Origin: Molossus alvarezi
Lineage: Eukaryota > Chordata > Mammalia > Chiroptera > Molossidae
Assembly (NCBI GenBank): GCA_037176705.1
Contig: CM073899.1
Location: 8,184,001-8,248,000 of the forward strand
Direction: 5' to 3'
Length of the DNA: 64,000 nt
In this document: one piece after another, positions 1-12,527 of the stretch
How positions within the stretch are numbered: the first letter of the stretch is position 1
Layout of the letters: every line of letters begins with the position of its first letter
Program-made: the position numbers and the translations under genes
The notes under the pieces: generated by a model
What the model was told of the DNA's origin: nothing
Seen by the model: the letters and a program-made list of their open reading frames with translations, nothing else
Databases searched by the model: none

Positions 1-1222
1 CAGCCTCCCTGATCACCCCAGCTGAGCTGTTGAGGTGCTCCCCTAGTGTGGATTGTATACCCTTCTATTGTAATTGAGACTTGATTGCTGCTGGCGTGTC
101 AATGGGAGGGATTAGTCCTTGATCAGCTGCAAGTACGGGCTGTGCCCATTAACCATTGGCCTCTGACCACCTTGGAGGATCAGCTGGGCAGGGGCACAAC
201 ACACAGAGAAGACTTACTTTGTTAGGGCTCTGGTACCCACTGAGACCGCTCTTTGCGTGTGTCACTTGTGGAAGTGGTTGGGTGGTGGTGTTTTGATGTG
301 GTCTGAAGCTGATCACTGGGTGTGCTGGCTCTGGGGCAAGGTCAGCCTCTGCCTGTGTTCTACCTGGGGCCACCAGGCATAACCTACAAACTGATCTGCT
401 GATGGCTGCTTCTTGTGCTAGGCTTGGGGTCACTTGATGAGAGGTATAGGGCTCACTGAAACCAGATGCTGCTCATTTGAGAGATTTTAGGAAACTCTGA
501 AGCAGGATCCAAGATAAACCAATCCTATGGTAAAGCTTGGGTGGGTTGGAGCCTCAGGGAATCACCAGGGTGGGGCAAACAGTGTGAGCCAGGTTGCTGG
601 AGTCCCAGTTATGGCGGCTATCTGCTGTCACAGAGAAAGGTTAACGAAAGGAACAAAGGCCTCTGCCAGCACGTCTGTCCAGGAGAAAGCCTCCTCTCCA
701 GCCCTCATCCCAATGCCAGACAGCTCAGTTCTTCCCTGCATGTCTCTGGCGCCCCTCAAGCTGCCTCCTCTTCAAGCTTAGAGGGAACGAGTCCCAGAAA
801 GTCCGTGCACAAGCCCTTTAAGGAGCTGCCTGGGTCTCCAGCCGCCTCAGCCTCCCTGAGCCTCAGTTCCCGCTGGTTTTTCCAGCCAGAAGTGATGGGG
901 ATTCTCTACCTGGCACTGGAACCCTGAGCTGGGCTTCTGGTGTGGGACGGGGACCCCTCACTTCTCAGGGAGGACCTTCCCAGCCGAGGTGTCCCTCCTG
1001 ACATTTTTCTGCTACACGTGGGTATAGGACCAGCCCATCCTCACCTCCACTCCTCCTACCAGTCTCGGTGTGGCTGTTCCTTTAATTTCGTAGTTGCAGG
1101 ACTTCCATTCAGATGGATTTCAGGTGGTTCTGAATGATGGTTGTGTTGTAGTTTAGTTGCAATTTTGATGTGGTTGTGGAAGGAGGCGATATTGCATTTA
1201 CCTATGCTGCCGTCCTTATGGG
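1..1222 (-). mobile_element. L1 5' UTR, truncated by the window edge
   Basis: GC-richer than its surroundings. It is recognisably the same sequence family as the L1 5' UTR at 10.45-11.93 kb: both contain a block starting tcagggaatcaccaggg (near 558 and 11,225), a stretch near a Ser/Pro-rich reading frame, and a common end reading ggaggaggtg-like then a ctgctatcctt-like motif near 1,180-1,220 and 11,885-11,925. The element therefore points left, with its 5' end near 1,220 and its ORFs outside the window. The short reading frames here are not convincing proteins. Its 5' end lies directly beside the 3' UTR of the next L1 in the same orientation. Confidence 0.7.
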
Positions 1223-1515
1223 AAATTTTTGCCAAATTGTACTTCAGTTACTAGACATTTATATAACATACAAAGTGATCATCTCGATAAGTCTCCTACC
1301 ACCTGATGTCATACATACATATTACAATATTGTTGACTATATTCCTTATACTGTACTTTACATACCTGGACATATTTCATAACTGTCAATTTGCAATTTT
1401 TTATCTCTTCACATTTTTTACCCAGCTCTCCAACACCCCTCCCATCTGGCAACCAACAATTTCTTGTCTGCATCTCTGAATTTCTTTCTGTTTTGTTTGT
1501 TCATTTATTTGTTTT

Positions 1516-1967
1516 TTAGGTTCCACATATAAGGGAAATCATATGGTATTTTACTATCTCTGTCTGACTTGATGTTTGTTGATATTTTGATGATAACCAT
1601 TTTGATAAGTATGAGATAATATCTTATTGGGTTATTAATTTGCATTGCTCTGATGATTAGGGATATTGAGCATCTTTTCATATGTTGTTGCCCGTATGTA
1701 CATCTTATCTGGAGAAGTGTCTATTCAGGTTCTCTGACCATTTTTAAATAGTATTGCTTTTTGTTGTTGTTGTGTTGGTTCTTTTTGATGTTAAATTGTA
1801 TATATTTTGGATATTGACCCCTCATTAGATACACCATTAATCAATATCTTCTATATTTATTAGGTTTTCTTTTCTTTTTGTTAATGGTTTTCTTTGCTAT
1901 GCAGAACATTTTTGTTTAATGAAATCTCAGTTGTTTATTTTTTCTTTTGTTTCCCTTGCACAAGGAG

Positions 1968-2002
<35 letters not shown>

Positions 2003-3082
2003 AAAGAGTTTATTGCCTACGTTTTGTTCTAGGAGTTTTATGGTTTCAGACCTTATGTTATAAGTCTTTAATCTATTTTGAATATTTGTATAATAATTCA
2101 AGTATTATTCTTGTATATGGTATAATAAAATAGTCTAGTTTTATACATTTTTTTCATGTATCTGTTCAATCTTCCCAACACAATTTATTAAGGAGAATGT
2201 CTTCACCCCATTGAATCTCTTGCATCTTTTGTCACATATTAATTGACTATATATGTGTGAGTTTATTTTTGGTGTCTATTTTGTTCTGCTGATCTTTGTG
2301 CCTGTTTTTATGTCAGTACCATACTGTTTTGATTACTATAGCATTATAGTTAAATTTGATATAAAATAATACGCTACCACCAACTTTATTCTTTCTCAAG
2401 ATTGCATTGGCTATTGGGGGTCTTTTGTGGTTCCATATAAACTTTAGGATTATTTGTCTTTTTTCGGTAAAAAAAAAAATATATCGTTGGTGTCTTGATA
2501 GGGGTTGTATTAAATATGTAGAATGCTTTGTGTATTATGGACATTTTAATGTTGTTAATTCTTCCTAACTATATGTATTTCATGTATTTATATATTTTTC
2601 CATTTCCTTTTTCATTATCTTATAATTTTCTGAGTACAGATTTTTTTACCTTTTCTAAATTTATTTTATTTTTATGCAATATAAAATGGGGTCGTGTTTT
2701 TCTTTTTCTTTTTTTTTAATACTTTTTAAGGAGTGTATAAAAATATAACCAATTTTCAAAACTTAATTTTGTATTCTGCCATCTTACAGAATTTATTTAT
2801 CAGTTCTAATAGATATTTTTGGAATATTTAGGGTTTTATATATATTTTTTCATATCATTTGCAATTAATGAGTTTTATTTCTTTCTTTTCATTTTGTTAT
2901 TTATTTTTATTATTTTTTTGCCAGGGACATTGCCAGTATTTTATTAAGTTTTGTTTTGTTTTTTTTTTTTTATCAGGAATACAAGCTGGATGTTAATACA
3001 ATGCCTTTTTTAAGAAAATATAAAAATAAATATATATTTTATCTCCATCTATTAATGTGATAAATTTTATTAATAGATTTTA
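1516..3082 (-). pseudogene. L1 ORF2 fragment (RT to C-terminus), decayed
   Basis: Reverse transcriptase/C-terminal part of the L1 ORF2 protein, which nicks target DNA and reverse-transcribes L1 and SINE RNA in the intact form. Homology is followed by position and wording: the C-terminal YHMISLICGT-stop, the expected order of ORF2 blocks towards higher coordinates, and a decayed catalytic motif near 2,860. About 200 bp of the RT coding sequence upstream of the catalytic motif appear deleted near 2,930-2,970. There is no open frame longer than about 80 codons, so it is non-functional. Confidence 0.7.
1969..2000 (+). repeat. (GT)n microsatellite
   Basis: About 15 uninterrupted gt dinucleotides inside the old L1 ORF2. 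The overlapping reading frames that encode VCVCVC or THTHTH are artefacts of this repeat. Confidence 0.95.
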
Positions 3083-6000
3083 TTTTTTAATTAATTAATT
3101 TATTTTTGTTATAGATGTTTCTCCTTTTTACCCCAATGATTCCCCCCTCCCCCACACTCCCTACCCTGTCCCCAGCTTTGTTGTCCATGTCCAATTTTCA
3201 TGCACACATGCATATAAGTTCTGTGGTTTATCTCTCCCCCACCACCTCCTCTTCTGGGGATTGTCAGTCTATACCCCACTTCCAGGTCTCTGGGACTACC
3301 GCATTCCTCAGACTGTTGTGTTCATTACATTCCACAAATAAGTGAGATCATATGATACTGACCTTTCTCTGTTTGGCTGGTTTCACTTAGGATAATACTT
3401 TCCAGGTCCCTCCATGTCGTCTCAAAGAATAAGAGATCTTTCTTTCTTACAACTGCGTAGTACTCCATTGTGTATATGTACCACTGCTTTTTTATCCATT
3501 CGTCTACTGATGGACACTTGGGCTGTTTCCAGATCTTAGCTATTATAAATAGTGCTGCTATGAACATGAGGGTACATATATTTTTTCTGATTGGTGTTTC
3601 AGGCTTCTTAGAGTATATGCCTAGAAGTGGGATCATAGTGTCAAATGGCAATTCAATTTTTAACGTTTTGAGGTAACAGCATAGTGTTTTCTATAGTAGC
3701 TGCACCAGTCTGCATTCCCACCAACTAGAGTCCCCTTTTCTCCACACCCTCACCAACACTTGCTGTTTTATGATTTGTTGATGGCGGCCATTCTGACAGG
3801 TGTGAGGTGATACCTCATTGTTGTTTTAATTTGCATCTCTCGGATAATTAGTGATGTTGAGCAATTCTTCATGTCTCATAGCCATTTGCATGTCCTGTTT
3901 GGAGAGGTGTCTATTTAGTTCCTCTGCCCACTTTTTAATTGGGTTCTTTGTCTTCCTTTTGATGAGTTGTATGAGCACTCTATATATTGGAAAATAACCC
4001 CTTATCTGATATATTATTGGCAGTTATACTCTCCGATACAGTGGGTTGCCTTTCCATTTTGGTGGTTGTTTCTTTTGCTGTGCAGAAGCTTTTGAGTTTG
4101 ATGTAGTCCCATGTGTTCATTTTCTCCTTTGTTTCTGTTGCCTTAGGTGATGTATCAGTGAAAATTCTGCTGCGTATGATGTCTGAAATTCTGTTGCCTA
4201 CATTTTCTTCTAGGATTTTTATGGATTCATGAGTCACATTTAAGTCTTTTATCCAATTTGAGTTTATTCTTGTGTAGGGTGTAAGTTGATGGTCTAGTTT
4301 CATTTTTTTGCAAGTAGTTGTCCAATTTTCCCAATACCATTTATTAAAGAGACTGTCTTTACTCCACTGTAAGCTCTTGCCACCTTTGTCAAATATTAAT
4401 TGAGCATATTACCTTGGGTCCATTTCTAGGGTCTCAGTTCTGTTCCTCTGGTCTAAATGCCTGTTCTTGTGCCAGTACCAGGATGTTTTGATTACAGTGG
4501 CTTTGTAGTATAACCTGAAATCTGGTAATGTGATCCCTCCAACTTTGTTCTTCTTTTTCAAGATTGCTGTGACTATTTGGGGTCTTTTTGGTTCCATATG
4601 AACTTTAAAAGTATTTTTTCTAGTTCTGTGAAGTATGTCATTGGTGTTTTGATGTGGATTGCATTGAATCTATAGATTGCTTTGGGTAGTATGGACGTTT
4701 TAATGATGTTAATTCTTCCAATCTATGAACAAGGTATGTGCTTTCACTTTTTTATATCTTCCTCTATTTTTTTTTCCCAATGACCTGTAGTTTTCTGTGA
4801 ATAGTTCCTTTATTTCTTTGGTTAAATTTATTCCTAGGTATATTCATTTTTTTTGCCACAATAGTAAATGGGATTGTTTTCTTAGTTTCTCTTTCTGTGA
4901 GTTCATCATTGGTGTATAAAAATGCCATCGATTTCTTGACGTTAATTATGTATCCTGCTACTTTGCCAAATTCATTTATTAAGTCTAGTAGAGTTTTGAT
5001 GGAGTCTTTTGGGTTTTTTACGCATAGTATCTTGTCATCTGCATATAATGACAGTTTCACCTCCTCCTTTCCAATTTGATTCCTTTTTATTTATTTTTTC
5101 CTGTCTGATTACTGTGGCTATATTACTATATTAAATAAGAATGGGAAAAGTGGTCATTCTTGTCTTGTTCCTGTTCTTAAAGAAAATTTTTAGTTTTTAC
5201 CCATTGAGTATGATGCTGGCTATAAGTCTTTCATATATGGCCTTTATTATGTCGTGATATGATCCCTGTATTCCCACATTGTTGAGAATTTTTATCAGAA
5301 ACTGATGCTGGATTTGGTCAAAGGCTTTTTTGGCATCTATTGATATGACCATTTGGTTTTTATTCTTCATATAATTTATGTGGTGTATCACATTTTTTGA
5401 TTTGCTAATGTTGTACCAGCCTTGCATCCCAAGGATGAATCCTACTTGGTCATGGTGAATAATTTTTTTGATGTACTGGTGGATCCAATTTGCTAGTATT
5501 TTGTTCACGATTTTGGCGTCTATGTTCATCAGGGATATTGGCCTGTAGTTTTCTTTCTTTGTGATGTCTTTTTCTGGTTTTGGAATTAGAATTATTCTGG
5601 CCTCATAAAATGAGTTTGGAAGTCTTTCTTATTGAATTTTTTGAAATGGTTTGAGGAAAATGGGTATTAGTTCTTTTTTGAATGTTCAGTAAAACTCCCA
5701 TGTAAAGCCATCCGGGCCTGGGTTTTCGTTTGCTGGGAGAGTCTTGATTACATCTTCAATCTCCTTAGTTGTTATTGGTCTGTTCAAGTTTTCTGTCTCT
5801 TCTCAGTCCAATTTTGGGAGACTACATGTTTCTAGTAATTTGTCCATATCGCTTAGATTGTCAAATTTGTTACCATATAAATGTTCATAATAGTTGTTAA
5901 TGATCTTTTGTATTTCTGTGTTGTCAGTTGTTACTTCTCCTTTTTCATTTCTGAGTTTGTGTATTTGGGTTCTCTCTCTTTTTTTCTTGGTGAGTCTAGC

Positions 6001-6985
6001 TAAGGGTCCATGAATCTTGTATATATTTTCAAAGAACCAGCTCTTTGTTTCATTGATCCTTTGAATTGTTTGGTTTTTTTGTTTGTTTGTTTGTTTTTGT
6101 TTTTGTTTTTGTTTTTTGTCTCTATGTCATTTATTTCTGCTCTGATCTTTACTATTTCTTTCCTTCTACTTGCTCTGGGGTTTTCTTTTTGTTTGCTTTC
6201 TAGTTCCTTAAGTTGTGAGGTTACATAGTCCTTTAGAGATTTTTCTTATTTCTTGAGGTAGGCCTGTAGTGCTATAAACTTCCCTCTCAGAACTGATTTT
6301 GCTGCATCCCATAGATTTTGTGTTGTTGTGTGTTCATTTTCATTGGTTTCTAGGAAGTTTTTAATTTCTTCCTTGATCTCCTTGTAACCCATTTGTTGTT
6401 TAATAACATAATATTTAGCTTCCATGTGTTCCCATGTCTTTGCATGTTCTTGTTGCAAATGATTTCTAGTTTCATGCCATTGTGATCTGAGAAGATGCTT
6501 GATATGATTTCAATTTTCTTGAACTTGTAGAGACTTAGTTTGTGTCCTAACATGTGGTCTATTTTTGAGAATGTCCCATGTACACTTGAAAAGAATGTGA
6601 AATCTGCAGTTTTGGGGTGTAATTCTCTGCAGATATCTATGAAATCCATTTGATCTAGCGTTTCATTTAGGGTCTGTGTTTCCTTGTTAATTTTTTGTCT
6701 AGATCTATCCAGTGATGTCAGCGAGGTGCTGAAGTCTCCTGCTATGATTGTATTGCTATTGATTTCTTCTTTGAAGTTTTCCAGAAGATTTTTAATATAT
6801 TTCGTTGCTTCTATATTGGGTGCATATATGTTTACCAAGGTTATATCTTCCTGTTGGATAGATCCTTTCAATATTATGTAGTGGCCTTCTTTGTCTGTAT
6901 TTATGGCCTTCATTTTGAAATCTGCTTTATCAACTATGAGTATTGCTACCCCAGCTCTTTCTTCCTCTCTGTTTGCTTGGAAGAT
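3083..6985 (-). mobile_element. Younger L1, 5'-truncated in the endonuclease domain
   Basis: A minus-strand L1 whose 3' end (3,083-3,324) is the bat-type 3' UTR with a G-rich/C-rich tract and the tail wording acatctataacaaaaataaa, also present at 22.99-23.05 kb and 50.09-50.12 kb. ORF2 follows up to about 6,985, where it stops inside the endonuclease coding region, so ORF1 and the 5' UTR are missing: ordinary 5' truncation during target-primed reverse transcription. It is better preserved than its flanks and sits between two older L1 pieces of the same orientation. A short agatttt-like string occurs at both junctions, but the A/T runs make a target duplication uncertain. Confidence 0.85.
3325..6985 (-). 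pseudogene. L1 ORF2, endonuclease (partial) plus reverse transcriptase
   Basis: ORF2 protein fragment read on the minus strand. The endonuclease part (6,913-6,350) shows NIYAPN, an AGDF block and the [10 protein letters not shown] block that carries the catalytic Asp/His in L1 APE-type endonucleases. The RT part shows [14 protein letters not shown] (about 5,320-5,290), a decayed GTRQGCPLS region, and [11 protein letters not shown] at about 5,060-5,025, so the catalytic FADD is YADD here. The C-terminal block TTWRDLESIILSETSQTEKGQYHMISLICGM ends at the stop at 3,325-3,327. Several frameshifts and stops break it into pieces of about 60-190 residues, so it cannot make a full protein. Confidence 0.85.
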
Positions 6986-6998
6986 TTTTTTTTTTTTT

Positions 6999-9037
6999 TA
7001 CATTTTGGATGCCTTATTTTTTTTCTTGTCTGATTGCTGTGGCTAAATCTTGAATACTATTCTGAAAAACAGTGAAGAAAGTGGATATCTTTGTCCTGTT
7101 TCTGATTTTAAAGAATAAGCTTTCAACTTCTCACTGTTGAGTATATTAGGTATGGGAGTGCCATAAATGAATTTCATTATGTCAAATCCTTTCTATCTTC
7201 ACTGTGATGAGAATTTATTATAAATGGGTGCTAGATTTCATCAAGTGCTTTTCTTGCATCTATTGATATAGTCAAATCATGTTTTATTTTCAGTTAATTT
7301 ATGTTATGTATCACATTAATTGATATATGGATATTGAACTACTTACCTTGCATCCCAGAAAAAATATTTTATTTGTTCATGGTGTATGATTCCTTTAATA
7401 CATTGATAAATTTCATTTGCTAATTTTTTGGGGGAATTTTGAATGTATGTTTATCAAGCATATTAGCCTACAAGGTTTTTCTTATTCTTTTTTCTGTTTG
7501 TGTCTTTGTCTGGTTTTGGTATGAGGATAATGATGGCCTCATAAAATAAATTTGGGAAACTTTTCACTTCAATTTTTTGGAATAGTTTGAGAAAAATAGG
7601 TATTATTATTATTATTATTATATAAGGTAAAATTAACCTTTGAAGCTATCTTGTCTAGGAGTTTTGTTTGTTGGAATGTTTTTATTACTGCTTCAATTTT
7701 ATTAGTAATTATCAATCTGTTTAGTTTTTTGTTTCTTCTTGAGTCAGTCCTGAATTATTGTGTTTCTACAAAGTTATCAATTTCTTCAAGATATTCCCAG
7801 TTTTTATAAATAATTATTCATAGTTTTTAAAGTAATTTTTTGTGTTTCTGTAGTATCAGTTGTAACTTCTCTTCTATTTCTAATATTATATACTCTCTTT
7901 TTCCTGATGAGTCTTTAAAAGTTTATCAATTTTGTTTATCTTTTCAAAGAACTAGATATTGGTTTTGTTGATCTTTTGTATTTTTTTAGACTATTATTTA
8001 CCTGCTCTGATCTTTATTATTTTCTTCTACTCGTTTTAGGCATTGCTTGTTTTTCTTTTTCTATTCCCTTTAGATGTAAGGCTAGATTTTTTATTTGGTG
8101 TTTTTCTTATTTCTTGAGCTTGGTCTGTATTGCTATGTATTTTCCTTTTAGAACTGCTTCAGCTGTGTCTCATAGATGATCAGTCATTGCATTTTTTATT
8201 TTTATTTGTTTCAAAGGTCTTTTGATTTCTTTCAAAATCTCACTGCTAATTCATTCATTGCTTAGTGTCATATTATTTAGGCTTCATGTGATTGTATGTT
8301 TTTTAGTTTTCTTTTTGCTATTAACTTGTTCCATGCCATTGTGATAAAACAAAACAAAGCCAAACAAAAATCCTTAATACAATTTTTGATATTTTTTGAA
8401 ACGTTTTGTAGTTTAACATGTAATCTATCCTGAAACAATGTTCCATGTCCACTAGAAAATAATGTGTGTTTTTCTACCTTGGGGTGAAGTATTCTAGAAA
8501 CATTTATGAAATTCTTCCAGTGTAATGGATCATTAAAGGCCACTGTCTCCGTGTTGATTTTCTGTATGGAAAATGTATCCATTGATGTCAATGGGGTCTT
8601 AAAGTGCACTAATGTGATTGTATTATTGTTGCTCTCTCTTTATGTTCATCAATATTTGCTTTATTTTTTAGGTGCTCCTACATTGGGTGCATAAATGTTT
8701 ACAAGAAGTATGCACTCTTGCTGGATTGATCCCTCTATCATTATGTAATGTCCTCCTTTGTCTCTTATTACAGCGTTTGTTTCAAAGACTATGTGTGTGT
8801 GTGTGTGAGAAATAGTTATAGCTACCCCAATTTTTTTATTACCAACTTTATTAAATATCTTTTTCCATCCCTTACTTTCAGTCTGTGTTTTCCTTTCAAT
8901 CTGTAATGGGTCTTTTGTAGCCAGCTAATGTATGGATCTTGTTTTCTTATCTGGTTAGCCACCCTATGTCTTTTCATTGGACCATTTAGTCCATTTACAT
9001 TGGAAGTAATTATTGATAGGTACACAGTTACTGCCAT
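6999..9037 (-). pseudogene. L1 ORF2 N-terminal half, decayed
   Basis: Starts at an ATG at 9,037 (minus). The first residues, M-AVTVYLSIITSNVNGLNGPMKRHRV, are the classic start of the L1 endonuclease domain, followed by DPYISWLQKTH. Further on, TVAFND, the ILHPKVE block and an ITMAWNKL block around 8,600-8,280 correspond to the rest of the endonuclease, then RT sequence down to about 7,000. Frames are broken every 50-110 codons. The 3' half is missing at this end. Confidence 0.75.
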
Positions 9038-9499
9038 TTTATGACTTGTTTTCTAATTGTTCTTCTGATTTTTCTCTGTTCCTTTCTTATTCATTTACTC
9101 TCTTCCCTTGTATGTTGTTAATATTTTGTATTTTGTTTGGATTATTTTATCTTTACTTGTATATCATGTAGATTTTTGGTTCATGGCTACCATGTCCTTC
9201 ATATATACCAGGCTATGTTTATAGCAGTTTATTTTAAGTTGATGGTTACTTAAATACAAACACATTCTAAAATCATTATCATTTTTATTCACTCACCCAC
9301 ATCTATGGTTTGTCATGTTTAAAATTTCTTTTGTGTACGTGCTTGTGTGTATCTTTTAATTTATTGTTGTAATTACACATGATCTTCCTATCTTTGCCTT
9401 TTACCCTTTGTACTAGCTTTAGAGTTGATTGATCCATTACTTTCATTACGCATTTCTCTTTGTTAATAAGAAGTATTTTTATGGCTATATTTTTTTATT

Positions 9500-10450
9500 C
9501 CTGTTATTGATCTCTTTTTCCCTCTTTAAGCGATTTACTATTTCTTAATTTAATTTAATTTAATACTGGTTTAGTGATAATGAACTTTTTTAGCATTTTC
9601 TTGTCTGGAAACTCTATTCGACATTTGATTCTAAAGTATAACCTTGCTGGGTACAGTTATCTTGGTTACAGGTTCTCACTTTTCATGCTTTGAATATATC
9701 ATGCCAATTCCTACTGGCCTACTAAGTTTCTGTTCAGAAGTCAGCAGATAGTCATAAAGTTCCTTGTACATGACTAGCTGCTTTTATCTTACTACTTTTA
9801 AGATTCTCACTTTGTCTTTAACCTTTGGCAATTTATTTATGATGTGTCTTGGTGTGGCCTCTTTAGGTTCAACTTGTTTGGAACTTGATGTGCTTCCTTA
9901 ATTTGATTATGTATTTCTGTCACTATGTTAGAAAAGTTTTTAGTCATTTTTTCTTCCAATAGATTTTAAATCCCTTGTTATCTTTTCTGTTCTTCTCGTA
10001 CTTCTATGATGTGAATGATGGTATGCTTGATGTTGTCCCAAAAGTTGTTTAATCTATCCTCATTTTAAAATTCTTGTTTCTTTTTATGTTCTTATTATTT
10101 TCTATTATGTTGTTTTCCAGACTGCTGATTTAATCCTTTGCTTTGTTTAATTTGTTGTTGATTGCATCTGATGTATTTTTTATTTTAGTTATTACATTCT
10201 TCATTTCTGACTGGTTTTTCTCTCTTTGTGTAACTTCTCATTGAGTTCATATTTTTTTCCCCCTAAATTCATTTTGCATTTCTGTAACAAAGGTTTTGTT
10301 ACAGAATTCTGAAATCTGTATCTGAATCTGGTAGATTGAACTCTGAATCTGGTAGATTGCTTGTCGCTATCTTATTTAGTTTTTGTTTGTTTACTTGGTT
10401 TAAGTTTTGTCTTTTTCTTTCATTTGGGATGTTTTTTGTCTGCTCATTTT
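9500..10450 (-). pseudogene. L1 ORF1 remnant
   Basis: Position between the 5' UTR and the ORF2 start, and wording typical of antisense old L1 ORF1 (cttgctgggtacag near 9,645, ctttgtctttaacctttggcaa near 9,810, tgtcttggtgtggcctcttt near 9,845) identify the RNA-binding ORF1 coding region. The likely start, ATGAAAGAAAAAGA, is near 10,425. No open frame of useful length survives. ORF1p is the trimeric RNA chaperone that packages L1 RNA; this copy is inactive. Confidence 0.7.
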
Positions 10451-11934
10451 GGCTGTCTCCCTGTGTTTGTTGCTATGTATTACATAGCTCTGCTATGTCA
10501 TTCAGTCTTGGCAGAGTGGCATCATAAGATGTGTGTACTGTGGGGTCTAGTGATGTGGTGTTCCTGTTCTGAATTGGGTTCTCTAGTAATGACACTGTAT
10601 GTGTGGTATGTGACCTTCTGTTGTAGTTGAGCCTCGATTGCTGCAGCACTTCAATGGATGTGACTGTCCCCTAGGCTTACTGGCTGTTTAGACTGGCCAT
10701 GAGTATAGCAGATGATTTGTTGTGCTGGGGTTGACCTTAAGGACCAAGATTTGCTTTAGTTGGGCTCTAGTGCCTACTGAGTCTGCCCTTTGGGCATGTC
10801 ATTTGTGGAGCTAATTGGGAAGTACCCAGGTGAGGTCTGAAGCCAGTCACCAAATGTGTTGATTCTTGGGTCTTCTGGAAGGGACTCTGGTGCAGGTCAA
10901 GTTCAGCTGCTGACTATTTCTGGCACATGATCGTCTGATGGAAATTACATAATGATTTGAAGTGGTAGCTGCCTTCCTGTGCTAGGTTGAAAGCACCTGG
11001 GAGAGGCTAAACTGTGAATCAAGGCCAGCTTCAACTAATGTCAGGCTTAGAGCCACTTAGTAAGAGGTACAGGACACACCAAAGCCAGCTGCTGCTGGTT
11101 TGGGTTTTGTGGAAATTTGAGATAATTTAGAAAAGTCTGCAGCTTGAGCCAAGGCAGACCATTTATGTGGAAAAGCCATTGAAGGAAGTTTGAACAGGGC
11201 ATAGGAGTTGGGTGGAGCATAATCTCAGGGAATCACCAGGGCATGGGAGTGGTGTTAGTGAGATTAATGGAGTATTCAGATTTGGTGCTGGCCTATGCCT
11301 CCAGGCTCGTTGAGGGAATGGTTCAACCAGGGAATGATGGTCTTTGCCGGTATTTCTGTCTAGAAGAGAGCTGCCCAACTTCTTTTCCTTTAGCCCTTGC
11401 CCTTAAGCCAATCAATTCAGTTTCTCTGCATATATTCCTGGTGCCTTTCAAGCCACTGCCTCTGTGCTGGAGCTCTGAGCAAGTGAGTTTGTGAGTAACT
11501 CTGTGTGTGTGTCCTTTAAAATCCACACTACTTAGGTCTCTAGCAGCCTATTATCTTTCTCAGACACACACCCTGATGCTTTTGACTGCCATATGTGTCG
11601 GGGAATATTTCATCCCAGCAGCGGAGCCACGGTCTTAGGATTCAGGTATGGGGCAGGGGCATTTTGCTCATGAGGGGGCACCTTCATAGCCAAGATATTT
11701 TTCTTGATTCTCAACTGCCACATAATATCTGTGGGACCAGCCCATTATTCAGCTCTACTCCTCCTACCAGTCTTGGTGTGGTTTCTTCTTTGTATCCTTA
11801 GTTATAGGAATTCTATTCAGGTAGTCTTGAGGTGGTTCTCCATGATGGTTATTTTATAATATAGTTGTAACTTTGATGTGGTCAAGGGAGGAGGTGAGCA
11901 CAGCAGCTACCTGCTCTGCTATCCTTGTGTAACT
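10451..11934 (-). promoter_or_regulatory. L1 5' UTR (ancestral internal promoter region)
   Basis: GC-rich segment upstream of ORF1 that matches the 5' UTR at 1-1,222 over several blocks. In L1 biology this region holds the internal RNA polymerase II promoter; activity here is not inferable and is unlikely given the decay. Confidence 0.6.
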
Positions 11935-12012
11935 TGCTTTATTATGTTATTTGCTTTATTGCAGTGGTCTAGAACCATACCCACAATATCTCTTAGGCAT
12001 GCCTATAGTTAG
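11935..12012 (+). mobile_element. Possible Tigger-like DNA transposon fragment
   Basis: The string ttgctttattgcagtggtc followed by agaaccatacccacaatatctc and gcatgcctatag resembles an old, common mammalian element that I associate with Tigger-type DNA transposons. Only about 75 bp are recognisable and it abuts an L1 5' end. Assignment is from memory and weak. Confidence 0.3.
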
Positions 12013-12243
12013 ATGTAACATAGTAATTGAGGCAAAAACAGAGAAGGAAATTTAAATAAAGTTCCAAAGAAGATTGCTGTCATGTTTTGTGTGAATTTAA
12101 ATGAATACTTAGTTCCTTCATTCAAATGGATATATAAAATTCAAGTAAAGGACTATATTTAGAAGTGTGGCACCTGGGGCCCAAGTCATGAGCTTGAATT
12201 TTGACTCGGTCACACAATAACTCATTTTCTGTAAATAAGTCTT

Positions 12244-12515
12244 TTTATTATTATTATTATAATTTTTTAATCCTCACCCGAGGACTTTTTTTTTTTTTCT
12301 TCAGATAGAGCAGGAGGGAGAGAGGGAGGAAGAGAGAGAGAAAGAGAAACATTGACATGAGGGAGACACATCGACTTATTGCCACCCGCACAACCCCAAA
12401 CGGGGCCGGGAACAAACTGCAACCGAGGCACATGCCCTTAGCGGGAACCGAACCCGTGTCTCTCTGGACCACGGGCCAATGCTCCAACAGCTGAACCAAA
12501 CCAGCCAGGGCTCCA
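12244..12515 (-). mobile_element. Ves SINE (long type, ~270 bp)
   Basis: Reverse-orientation tRNA-derived bat SINE: the 5' head agccctggctggtttggttc reads leftwards from 12,511, followed by a B-box-like gttcggttcccg, a CT-rich middle, the 3' motif gtcctcgggtgagga and a tail of A-rich and (ATA)n sequence. A perfect 12-bp target duplication, taaataagtctt, lies at 12,232-12,243 and 12,516-12,527. This proves a retrotransposition event and fixes both ends. It has no protein and depends on L1 enzymes to move. Confidence 0.95.
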
Positions 12516-12527
12516 TAAATAAGTCTT

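Larger units (their letters stand above)
1223..3082 (-). mobile_element. Old L1, 3' UTR and ORF2 C-terminal part
   Basis: On the minus strand this holds the C-terminal part of ORF2 followed by about 290 bp of an old L1M-type 3' UTR (the region around 1,280-1,450 has the familiar ataagtct, ccatctggcaacca wording of such UTRs). The ORF2 end reads YHMISLICGT then stop at 1,516-1,518. Many stops and indels interrupt the frame; a (GT)n run lies at 1,971-2,000. The catalytic block is decayed to I-A-N-D near 2,860. The left limit abuts an unrelated L1 5' end, with no A-tail visible, so the 3' UTR looks incomplete. The right limit is the younger L1 at 3,083. Confidence 0.75.
6986..11934 (-). mobile_element. 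Old L1, 5' UTR, ORF1 and N-terminal ORF2
   Basis: Minus-strand L1 with all regions in order: 5' UTR (about 11,934-10,450), ORF1 remnant (about 10,450-9,500), ORF2 start at 9,037 and endonuclease to mid-RT down to about 7,000, where it meets the 5' end of the younger L1. It is much more degraded than the younger copy. It is not simply the other half of the 1,223-3,082 piece: both contain the stretch around the RT finger/palm region (for example the atcaggaat/ttaatgtgat area near 2,972-3,070 and 7,200-7,320), so their L1 coordinates overlap. Confidence 0.8.

Noticed and set aside
1..1382. Several overlapping frames (up to 128 codons) in a GC-richer stretch that could suggest a gene
   Set aside because: The sequence is homologous to the L1 5' UTR at 10.45-11.93 kb; the frames are not conserved between the two.
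1223..11934. One old L1 simply split by the younger L1 at 3,083-6,985
   Set aside because: The left and right old pieces overlap in L1 coordinates by about 300 bp, so a simple split does not fit without an extra duplication.
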